From the NCBI GenBank assembly GCA_024230295.1, contig JAAERN010000084.1, positions 1 to 64,000 on the forward strand: 64,000 nt of DNA, given 5' to 3'. How positions within the stretch are numbered: the first letter of the stretch is position 1; every line of letters begins with the position of its first letter. Position numbers and translations under genes: made by a program. Positions 16,806-24,287 of this stretch are shown piece after piece. The DNA comes from Planctomycetota bacterium (GTDB taxonomy: Bacteria > Planctomycetota > Phycisphaerae > Phycisphaerales > SM1A02). The notes below the pieces were generated by a model, which ran no database searches, was not told the DNA's origin, and saw nothing but the letters and a program-made list of their open reading frames with translations.

Positions 16806-18083
16806 ATGGTTCACATCAAGGCTTTCGAGGCACTTCGCCCACCGGCCCCCTTCGCGCCTCGCGTTGCATCTCCCCCCTATGACATTGTGTCCACCGAAGA
16901 GGCTGCAACGCTAGCCGCCGATAACCCACTGTCTTTTCTCCGAGTCATCAGGCCTGAAATCGACTTGCCAGCAGGAACCGATCCGTACTCAGAAATCGTT
17001 TATGAAACAGCCCGCGCCGGGCTGGACCGGCTTATTTCAGAAGATGCGTTGGTGCGAGATGCTGCACCCGCAATCTACCTGTACCGCCAGGCATGGAACG
17101 GGCGAACACAGACCGGCATCGTGTGCTGCTGCCACGTCTCGGACTACCGCACCGACGTCATCCGAAAACACGAGAAAACGCGGAAAGACAAGGAAGACGA
17201 TCGTACACGTCATGTGCTGACGCTCGATGCGAATACTGGTCCGATTTTCCTGACGTATCGAGGCCATGACATGGTGGCTGCGCGTGTGCTCGATGACACA
17301 TCGCATCGCCCCCTTTACCACTTTGTCAGCCCAGATGATGTCACGCATACGGTTTGGCAAGTGCCCGATCCGGACGCGTATGCACGACTGTTTGATCAGA
17401 TACCCACCGTGTACATCGCTGATGGACACCACCGCACGGCAAGTGCCGCCCGCGCCGCCGAGACGCTCGCCTCGGCCAACCCCAATCACACCGGCAACGA
17501 AGAGTACAACTGGTTTCTCTCGGTCCTCTTCCCCGCCAACGAACTGACCATCCTCCCCTACAACCGACTCGTATCGGATCTCAATGGGCTCTCCGAAGAC
17601 GATTTCCTCGACGCGCTCCGCACGCAGGGCGAACTCGTCCAAACAGATCAGCCACAGTCGGATCGACCGTGCACATTCGGAATCTATGTCGGTGGCACAT
17701 GGTGGTCGCTCGCAATTGACGAACGCACCGTCGACTGGTCGGACCATGTCGAGTCATTGGATGTGTCTCTCCTGCAAAACCGCATCCTCACACCGATTCT
17801 AGATGTCGGCGATCCTCGTACGGATCCGCGAATCGGTTTCGTCGGGGGCATTCGGGGCGCCAAGGAACTCGCGAGCCGTGTCGATTCCGGTGCTGCCGCT
17901 GCCGCCTTTGCGCTTCACGCCACCACCATCGATCAACTGCTCGCCGTCTCTGATGCCGGCGAATGCATGCCACCAAAATCCACCTGGTTTGAGCCGAAAC
18001 TTCGCAGTGGCCTCTTCGTCCACATGCTCGACTCGGCACACGCTTCCACTCCAGAAATCTGCAACCCTCAGGAATCATCATGA
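16806..18083 (+). CDS. DUF1015 family protein, first gene of serine operon
   Basis: 425 aa. Family marks are ASPPYDIVS near the N-terminus, the RKHEKTRKDKEDDR segment (about residues 119-132) and YIADGHHRTASAA with Asp206-Gly-His-His-Arg210. The DGHHR block resembles the phosphate-binding motif of ParB-like and free serine kinase proteins, which makes a phosphotransfer role in serine metabolism plausible; that is inference. DUF1015 genes are often found beside serA and serC. The start at 16806 has AGGAG eight bases upstream, and the stop overlaps serA (ATGA). No phosphoserine phosphatase gene is present nearby. Confidence 0.9.
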   Translation: MVHIKAFEALRPPAPFAPRVASPPYDIVSTEEAATLAADNPLSFLRVIRPEIDLPAGTDPYSEIVYETARAGLDRLISEDALVRDAAPAIYLYRQAWNGRTQTGIVCCCHVSDYRTDVIRKHEKTRKDKEDDRTRHVLTLDANTGPIFLTYRGHDMVAARVLDDTSHRPLYHFVSPDDVTHTVWQVPDPDAYARLFDQIPTVYIADGHHRTASAARAAETLASANPNHTGNEEYNWFLSVLFPANELTILPYNRLVSDLNGLSEDDFLDALRTQGELVQTDQPQSDRPCTFGIYVGGTWWSLAIDERTVDWSDHVESLDVSLLQNRILTPILDVGDPRTDPRIGFVGGIRGAKELASRVDSGAAAAAFALHATTIDQLLAVSDAGECMPPKSTWFEPKLRSGLFVHMLDSAHASTPEICNPQESS

Positions 18084-19339
18084 CCGCTCAGACTCTCGCC
18101 AATCCATCTGCCGATACTCACACCGACTCTGCCGCCAACCGCGTTCTGATTGCGGACTCATTTAATGAGTCCGGCATCGCCATGCTCAGAGAGGCCGGAT
18201 GTGATGTCCACATCGATCCGTCTTTGTCCGGCGACATGCTCGCCGAGGCCGTTCGGTCCCAGCAACCGCAGGCCATCATCGTCCGCAGCACAAAGGTCCC
18301 CGAGAAGGTCATTGCGGCAGGCGATCAACTCGGACTGATCGTCCGCGCTGGTGCTGGGTATGACACCATCGATGTCGCGGCAGCCTCTGCCCGAGGCATC
18401 GCAGTGGCCAATTGCCCGGGGATGAACTCGATTGCAGTTGCTGAACTCACCTGGGGCCTCATCCTCTCATGCGACCGACGGATTCCGGATCAGTCCAGTG
18501 ACTTGCGCGCAGGGATGTGGAACAAGAAAGAGTACGCAAAGGCAGCCGGCCTTCACGGGCGGACACTTGGCATTATTGGCCTAGGCAGGATCGGCTGTGA
18601 GGTGGCGACGCGTGGTAACGCCTTCGGCATGAAAGTGGTCGCGTGGAGCCTGAGCCTCACCGAAGCCGATGCCAACGATCTCGGCGTTGGATACTGCGAG
18701 GACCTTCTCAACCTTGTCCGAATGTCGGATGTACTCTCAATTCACGTTCCCGCAACCCAAGAAACCAAACACCTTGTCAATGCGGATTTCTGCGACGCAA
18801 TGAAACCCGGTGCAATTCTTGTCAACACAACACGCGGAAGCGTCGTGGACGAATCTGCACTCGCGGCAGCCGTCGAACAGAAGGGCATTCGAGTCGGCGT
18901 GGACGTCTATGCCAACGAACCCGGATCAGGCGACAACACCTTCACCGGCGAGATTCCAAAGTATCCCGGCGTCTATGGAACCCATCACATCGGCGCCTCA
19001 ACGACACAGGCACAAGAAGCGATCGCGGGCGAGGCCGTCCGTGTACTTCGGCACTGGATGGACACAGGCGAGGTCTTGAACTGTGTCAACATGGCGACCG
19101 CCACGGCTGCTTCGACGATACTGAAGGTTCGTCATTTGAATCACCCAGGCGTTCTTGCACATGTCTTTGAAGTGCTTGGCCGCAGCGCACAGAACGTCGA
19201 GGAAATGGAGAACGTCATCTACGAGGGTGGCGAAGCAGCCGTTGCGATGATTCAGGTCGACGGCGCCATCTCGCCCGAGGATCTGCAGTTCATCACCCAA
19301 CACGAACATGTGCTGGGAACCTCAACCGCGTCTATTTGA
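18080..19339 (+). CDS. serA: D-3-phosphoglycerate dehydrogenase
   Basis: 419 aa cytoplasmic enzyme that oxidises 3-phosphoglycerate with NAD, the first step of serine synthesis. Visible parts are the N-terminal substrate lobe, Rossmann motif GIIGLGRIG (about residue 163), the catalytic Arg in NTTRGSVVDE, Glu in YANEP and the His in THHIGAST. A C-terminal ACT-like domain (ILKVRHLNHPGVLAHVFEVL) probably binds serine for feedback. The length matches ACT-containing enzymes without the extra middle domain. It is coupled to the DUF1015 gene and lies 33 bases before serC. Related 2-hydroxyacid dehydrogenases exist, but the operon settles the call. Confidence 0.93.
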   Translation: MTAQTLANPSADTHTDSAANRVLIADSFNESGIAMLREAGCDVHIDPSLSGDMLAEAVRSQQPQAIIVRSTKVPEKVIAAGDQLGLIVRAGAGYDTIDVAAASARGIAVANCPGMNSIAVAELTWGLILSCDRRIPDQSSDLRAGMWNKKEYAKAAGLHGRTLGIIGLGRIGCEVATRGNAFGMKVVAWSLSLTEADANDLGVGYCEDLLNLVRMSDVLSIHVPATQETKHLVNADFCDAMKPGAILVNTTRGSVVDESALAAAVEQKGIRVGVDVYANEPGSGDNTFTGEIPKYPGVYGTHHIGASTTQAQEAIAGEAVRVLRHWMDTGEVLNCVNMATATAASTILKVRHLNHPGVLAHVFEVLGRSAQNVEEMENVIYEGGEAAVAMIQVDGAISPEDLQFITQHEHVLGTSTASI

Positions 19340-19372
19340 TCTTGCTGACCAACCTCACACGGGAGCATTCCC

Positions 19373-20482
19373 ATGACCGCACCAACTGTTTCCTCGACCC
19401 GCCATACGCTTAACTTCTCCGCCGGACCAGCGGTGCTTCCAGAGTGTGTCTTGGAACAGGCCGCTCGCGACCTGATTGACCTCGACGACACCGGCATCGG
19501 CGTACTTGAGCACAGCCATCGCGGACCAAGTATCGATCGCATCTTCGAGGAAGCCGAGGCGGACTGCCGCAAGGTCGGACGGATCCCGGATGAATTTGAA
19601 GTCCTCTTTCTTCAGGGTGGGGCGTCCAGTCAGTTCGGCATGATCCCCATGAACTTCCTCAGAGAAGGATGCGTCGCGGATTATGTCGACACCGGTTCAT
19701 GGACGGCCAAGGCCATCAAGGACGCTAGGACGATCGGCACAGCGAATGTGGCATGGTCGGGAGATGATTCCCAGTATCGGCGCATTCCTGATGAGGCAGA
19801 TCTCTCGTGGAGTAAGAATGCCGCGTACGGCTACTTCTGCACCAACAACACAATCTATGGCACGCAGTGGAGTGACACTCCAGACTGTCCCGCGCCACTC
19901 ATCGCAGATATGAGTAGCGACATCTTTAGCCGACCTATCGACTGGTCTCGCCTCGCCATGGCCTATGCCGGTGCGCAAAAGAACATCGGACCGGCTGGCG
20001 TCACGCTCGTCATCATTCGCAAGGACCTTCTCGAGCAAGGCCGCACAGATCTTCCAGCAATGTTTCGCTATGACATCCACGCCAAGAAGGGCTCTCGCTA
20101 CAACACGCCGCCAGTGTTTGCGGTGTACTGCGCCGGGCTCGTCTTCAAGTGGATTCTCGATCTCGGTGGACTCGACGCTGTTGAATCCATGAACAGGCAC
20201 AAGGCGAGCTTGATCTATGACGCGATCGATGGCTCCGGCGGCTTCTACACAGGACATGCTGATGCCGATTCCCGCAGTCTGATGAACATCCCCTTCACAA
20301 CTCCTAACAAGGAACTCGATGCCGCGTTTATTGCGCAGGCCTCTGAGCACGGCATGTTCACCTTGAAGGGACACCGAAGTGTTGGTGGAATTCGCGCCTC
20401 GATCTACAACGCATTCCCTGCGGAAGGCTGCAGCCGCCTTGCGGAGTTCATGGGCACGTTCGCTGCAAGCAATCGCTCGTAG
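19373..20482 (+). CDS. serC: Phosphoserine aminotransferase
   Basis: 369 aa PLP enzyme that converts 3-phosphohydroxypyruvate and glutamate to O-phosphoserine. Visible parts are the N-terminal NFSAGPAVLPE, the substrate loop LEHSHRGPS, FLQGGASSQF, the PLP Asp region ADMSSDI and the Schiff-base Lys in YAGAQKNIGPAG. It ends with GHRSVGGIRASIYNAF, typical of SerC. A GGGAG ribosome site precedes the ATG. It is the last gene of the operon, only six bases from the convergent kinase gene, and no terminator hairpin was seen between them. Confidence 0.96.
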   Translation: MTAPTVSSTRHTLNFSAGPAVLPECVLEQAARDLIDLDDTGIGVLEHSHRGPSIDRIFEEAEADCRKVGRIPDEFEVLFLQGGASSQFGMIPMNFLREGCVADYVDTGSWTAKAIKDARTIGTANVAWSGDDSQYRRIPDEADLSWSKNAAYGYFCTNNTIYGTQWSDTPDCPAPLIADMSSDIFSRPIDWSRLAMAYAGAQKNIGPAGVTLVIIRKDLLEQGRTDLPAMFRYDIHAKKGSRYNTPPVFAVYCAGLVFKWILDLGGLDAVESMNRHKASLIYDAIDGSGGFYTGHADADSRSLMNIPFTTPNKELDAAFIAQASEHGMFTLKGHRSVGGIRASIYNAFPAEGCSRLAEFMGTFAASNRS

Positions 20483-20488
20483 CGAACC

Positions 20489-21349
20489 TCAGGCAAGCGT
20501 TGAGACGACGTCCATCAACCGAGGCGCGTACGAAGCTCCAAACATGTATACGTGATTGAGCAAGTGCATGGCCTGGCCGACCGCAATTCGCTCATTTTCC
20601 TGCTCCCGATCGTCCTGGCAGTCCTTCCACGCATCGACACACGCCGTCGGTACCCCTCCAAAGAGGAGCGTCATGGCAGGGTCCATCCAGGCATCGCCAA
20701 TGAAACACGCTGGATCAAGGAATGCCACCTGTCCACCAGTCATGACGTGAATGTTTCCCGACCACAAGTCGCCGTGAAGGATCGAGGGCCGAGGGTGGCG
20801 AGGAATCCTTGATCCAAGGCGGTCGATCACAGCTTCCACCGTTGCTACTGCAGCGGCATCCATCAGGCCCGCATCAGCAACCGACCGAAGTAGCGGCCTC
20901 AGCCTCCGCTCCGCGATCCACTCCGCCCAGTCATCCGACCAACCAGCGGGAAAGCAGGTCGTGCCAAGCCATACTTCGTGCTCACTCCCATACCGAACTC
21001 CCGCCGCCGCCTCGTGAAGCGCCGCCAGAGACTGGCCAGCATCACGCCAATGTGGGTTGTCCCCAGGGGGGAGATACTCCAACACCAGCACCGAAGTGTC
21101 GTCGTGTGCCGACAACCCCAGTACGCATGGAACCCTGAGAACCATGGGCTCTGCCAACAACGCAAGCCCGCGTTGCTCGGCTTCCAGCATTCGGTGCCCT
21201 GCCTCCCCGTTCGCCACCTTGCATACGACCCGTGTGCCATCGTTCAGGTCGACGAGTTGCACATCGTGAATGCTGCCTCCTGCAAGTGGCGCAACCGACA
21301 CAATATCGCAGAGCTCCAACGAACGGATCGCCTTTTGTATGACGCTCAC
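20489..21349 (-). CDS. Fructosamine/ribulosamine 3-kinase family protein
   Basis: 286 aa kinase-fold protein. It shows GGSIHDVQLVDLNDGTRVVCKV near the N-terminus (in part the nucleotide loop and Lys), the brace LVLEYLPPG, the catalytic SILHGDLWSGN and the metal-binding FLDPACFIGDAWMD. That combination is typical of the fructosamine-3-kinase family. Members phosphorylate sugar adducts on proteins so that they fall off. It begins in an ATGA overlap with the low-molecular-weight phosphatase gene; a pair of this kind is discussed under findings. A general aminoglycoside-phosphotransferase relative is the main alternative. Confidence 0.87.
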   Translation of the reverse strand: MSVIQKAIRSLELCDIVSVAPLAGGSIHDVQLVDLNDGTRVVCKVANGEAGHRMLEAEQRGLALLAEPMVLRVPCVLGLSAHDDTSVLVLEYLPPGDNPHWRDAGQSLAALHEAAAGVRYGSEHEVWLGTTCFPAGWSDDWAEWIAERRLRPLLRSVADAGLMDAAAVATVEAVIDRLGSRIPRHPRPSILHGDLWSGNIHVMTGGQVAFLDPACFIGDAWMDPAMTLLFGGVPTACVDAWKDCQDDREQENERIAVGQAMHLLNHVYMFGASYAPRLMDVVSTLA

Positions 21350-21834
21350 CGCTTGAGATCGTGTCTAGCGCAGAGAGATTCAAGCAAACCACGGCAGGCC
21401 GTATCAAGCAAGTCGAACACCAAGTTGAATCCCTCGCCACCGCCATAGTATGGATCTGGAACTTCATGATGCTTGTCCGAGTGGTGGTACTCGAGCATTC
21501 GCTCAACCACCGCCGTACCCTCGCCGAGTTCACGCACACCGCTCAAGTTGTCAGAGTCCATACAGAGAACGTAGTCAAAGTCATGGAGGTCTCGCCGCCG
21601 TATCTGTCGCGCCAAGCCATCCATGGTGATACCCCTCGCCTCCGCCGTCGCACACATTCGGCTATCTGGCGAATCGCCTGCATGCCAACCGCCCGTTCCC
21701 GCCGAGTCGATTTCGAACTGATCAAGCATCCCGGATTCATTCGCGTGGTGCCTGAAGATCGCCTCGGCCATTGGGCTTCTGCAGATATTCCCCATACACA
21801 CAAACAGAACTTTGATCTGCCTATCACGACTCAT
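21346..21834 (-). CDS. Low-molecular-weight protein tyrosine phosphatase family
   Basis: 162 aa. The P-loop VCMGNICRSPMAEA near the N-terminus holds the catalytic Cys and Arg, and the general-acid Asp lies in VPDPYYGG near residue 130. Length and layout are normal. The start at 21834 gives a short lead (SRDRQIKVLF); a longer frame upstream adds 40 residues unlike the family. It ends in an ATGA overlap with the fructosamine-kinase-like gene. Two roles fit: dephosphorylating tyrosine proteins of the exopolysaccharide system, or acting as a ribulosamine-5-phosphatase with the kinase. Local coupling favours the second. Confidence 0.9.
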   Translation of the reverse strand: MSRDRQIKVLFVCMGNICRSPMAEAIFRHHANESGMLDQFEIDSAGTGGWHAGDSPDSRMCATAEARGITMDGLARQIRRRDLHDFDYVLCMDSDNLSGVRELGEGTAVVERMLEYHHSDKHHEVPDPYYGGGEGFNLVFDLLDTACRGLLESLCARHDLKR

Positions 21835-21880
21835 GCCCACGGCCCCGAGTGCCAGGTGCCAGTCCGTTTCGCCGCCCGCG

Positions 21881-23281
21881 TCACTCCCGCTCCCTTCGCA
21901 GTGCACGCCGTCCCATGACAACGCCCGCCAGGGCAAACCCACCGAACAACACAATGAAGATGACGTAGGTCACCATCACCCGAGCCTCGCCCGCAATCGA
22001 CACTGCAACGATCAGCACACCGATGACCGCGAACGCAGTCTCGATCGCCCACATTCCAAGTACCGCCTGCTTCACAGTCCCAAGGCCTCGCAGCAGAATG
22101 TGATGCAAGTGATTGGCGTCAGCTTCTGAGGCGCTCTTCCCCTGCACCTTCCTCCTGAAGATTGCGAGAATCGTGTCTGCAATCGGAAGACCAAAGACAA
22201 TCAGCCCGGCAAGCACAAAGTGCGTATGGCCAAGTTCCCCGAGCGTCAGAATGATTACAACGCAGAAGTAACCGATCAGGAGACTGCCAGCATCCCCCAG
22301 AAAGATGGTCGCAGGGTTGAAGTTGTAGGCAAGGAATCCAAGCATGGCCCCCATGAGCGCCATGCACAGCGTGATCCGAGCACCTGCAAGCGTGACCCCT
22401 TGTTCCACTGGAGCGCCCATCGCCTCAGAGAGGGTATTCAAATCGGCATTGGTGAGATGCAGCGCCATGAGCAGCGAGATGACGAGCAAGCCACCTCCCA
22501 TGATGGCCGCCGTTCCACTGAGAAGACCGTCGAGGCCGTCGATGAGATTGGCGGAGTTGCAACCGCCGAGAACGAGCGCCGCCACGATGGCTACGCCGAT
22601 CCAGTACGTCACATCCATTGTCATGATCTGGATCGGTACATCCAAGATGCCCGCCACAATGTCAATACCTACCAGCACAAGAATCCCACCGATGATTGCA
22701 GCCACCGCCAGCCCGCGAGCCTGCCGCACAAATCCAATCAACTCACCAGCACCGAACCACCAAACCAAGGCGGCCACAGCCACGACGGCCAGAACAAGAG
22801 ACAGCCGTATGTCCATCGTGAGGTCGCCCGAGCCGAAGAAATACGCCATGAATGCGTCGGCGGTCTGCGTTCCGATGGCGGACATCGATAGGGCCGCGGC
22901 AGCAACCAGTTGCCCCATGATCTTGAATCGCGGATCCCATCCCCATACATCATCACCGGCCCCCGTCACCATGATTACGACCATGCCGATGACGATGACT
23001 CCGGGCAGTTCCATGAACGCGAGCGGAACATCAAGGATATAGCTAACGCCAATACCGGCCAGCAAGCCAATGCAAACGGCAACGCCCCCGAGGTACGCAA
23101 TCGGGCGAGTATGGAGTTTTCTCGTTTCGTCGGGATGATCGATGATCCCAGCATGGATCGCCATCATCCGAACAACCGGCGTGCACACGAGCGTTACCAG
23201 CCAACTTGCAATCAATACTGGCAAGAACAACGCCAAAAGTGACCACAGGCTGTAGTCGCCGATTGCGGCCGAAGCGATCAT
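21881..23281 (-). CDS. Undecaprenyl-phosphate sugar-1-phosphate transferase (WecA/TagO/MraY superfamily)
   Basis: 466 aa polytopic membrane enzyme that starts glycan synthesis by loading a sugar phosphate on undecaprenyl phosphate. Conserved cytoplasmic motifs are all present: DETRKLHTRPIAYLGG, GAGDDVWG, NSANLIDGLDGL, FNPATIFLGDAGS and the HLHHILL His cluster. It is longer than usual WecA because of an extra membrane stretch between GDD and NLIDGLDG and a longer C-terminus. The start at 23281 overlaps the epimerase stop (ATGA). The sugar is not determinable from sequence. Confidence 0.93.
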   Translation of the reverse strand: MIASAAIGDYSLWSLLALFLPVLIASWLVTLVCTPVVRMMAIHAGIIDHPDETRKLHTRPIAYLGGVAVCIGLLAGIGVSYILDVPLAFMELPGVIVIGMVVIMVTGAGDDVWGWDPRFKIMGQLVAAAALSMSAIGTQTADAFMAYFFGSGDLTMDIRLSLVLAVVAVAALVWWFGAGELIGFVRQARGLAVAAIIGGILVLVGIDIVAGILDVPIQIMTMDVTYWIGVAIVAALVLGGCNSANLIDGLDGLLSGTAAIMGGGLLVISLLMALHLTNADLNTLSEAMGAPVEQGVTLAGARITLCMALMGAMLGFLAYNFNPATIFLGDAGSLLIGYFCVVIILTLGELGHTHFVLAGLIVFGLPIADTILAIFRRKVQGKSASEADANHLHHILLRGLGTVKQAVLGMWAIETAFAVIGVLIVAVSIAGEARVMVTYVIFIVLFGGFALAGVVMGRRALRRERE

Positions 23282-24273
23282 GCCCGGGACCTCGACTGAA
23301 TCTCCTCGGCAGTATCCAGAATCGTCTGGTCCAGCCCAATGACCGGAACAAAGTCGGTCCAAGTGCGAAGCCGTCCAAGATCGGGCACCCTGCGACGCAA
23401 GTCCTCGATCTCGCGGCCGTAGTCATCGGCGATATCAATTAACTCAATTGCCGAACTACTGTTCAGCACTGCAACAACTCGTTCGGCCAGCGCCTTGATA
23501 GAAATCGGCTCATCGTGCCCCACGTTCACGACTTGTCCTGACGCTTCTTTCGAATCCAGCAGTTCGGGAAGCAGTGGCGCCACATCTCGGACGTCCACGA
23601 AACACCTCTCCTGCAAACCGTCACCGTGAACCCGCAGAGGCTCGCCACGAAGGGCCGCGGCGATAAACCTCGGCAACACCATGCCCCAGCGGCCCCGTTG
23701 GCGAGGGCCGACCGTATTGAAAAATCTCGCAACGACAACTTCGAGATTCTCATCACGGTGCCACGCTAGGCCAAGATGTTCATCGATGGCCTTCGAGTAC
23801 GCGTACGACCATCGTGGTTCGCCTGTCGAGCCGTATGTCACATCGTCGCCTTCCGCGAAAGGCACGCGGTCAGACTTTCCATAAACCTCGGATGTCGATG
23901 CCAGCAGTATTCGGCACTTGTGGGCATGGGCCGTCCTCAGCGCGACCGACGTCTCGTGCACGTTGGTCTCGATGCATTGGATTGGCGACTCAACCACCAG
24001 TTTGACGCCAACGGCAGCGGCAAGATGAAAGATGCAATCGAGTTTCAGGTCGCTCAGGCCGTCCGCAAGTTGAGCGGCAACTGTGCCCTCACGAAATTCG
24101 AGTCTGCGATCCGGAAGACCCGCCAGATTCTCGATGCGCCCAGTCGACAGATCATCGACAACGATGACACTATCGCCACGATCAAGCAACACCCGCACGA
24201 GGTGGCTACCAATAAATCCCGCTCCTCCGGTGACCAAGACACGCATCGGTGCGGCCATCGAACCACGCTCCAT
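23278..24273 (-). CDS. NAD-dependent sugar-nucleotide epimerase/dehydratase
   Basis: 331 aa extended short-chain dehydrogenase. It shows the NAD motif TGGAGFIGSH, the DDLSTGRIENL loop, a Ser-Thr active-site segment LLASTSEVYG and the catalytic YAYSK. The closest pattern by eye is UDP-glucose 4-epimerase or UDP-glucuronate decarboxylase (ARFFNTVGPRQ and PLRVHGDGLQERCFVDV). It makes an activated sugar for the exopolysaccharide. The start is uncertain: in-frame ATGs at 24273, 24258 and 24246 all precede the NAD motif. It lies 14 bases after the Wzz/BY-kinase-like gene. Confidence 0.9.
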   Translation of the reverse strand: MERGSMAAPMRVLVTGGAGFIGSHLVRVLLDRGDSVIVVDDLSTGRIENLAGLPDRRLEFREGTVAAQLADGLSDLKLDCIFHLAAAVGVKLVVESPIQCIETNVHETSVALRTAHAHKCRILLASTSEVYGKSDRVPFAEGDDVTYGSTGEPRWSYAYSKAIDEHLGLAWHRDENLEVVVARFFNTVGPRQRGRWGMVLPRFIAAALRGEPLRVHGDGLQERCFVDVRDVAPLLPELLDSKEASGQVVNVGHDEPISIKALAERVVAVLNSSSAIELIDIADDYGREIEDLRRRVPDLGRLRTWTDFVPVIGLDQTILDTAEEIQSRSRA

Positions 24274-24287
24274 TCACCCCGTCGAAC

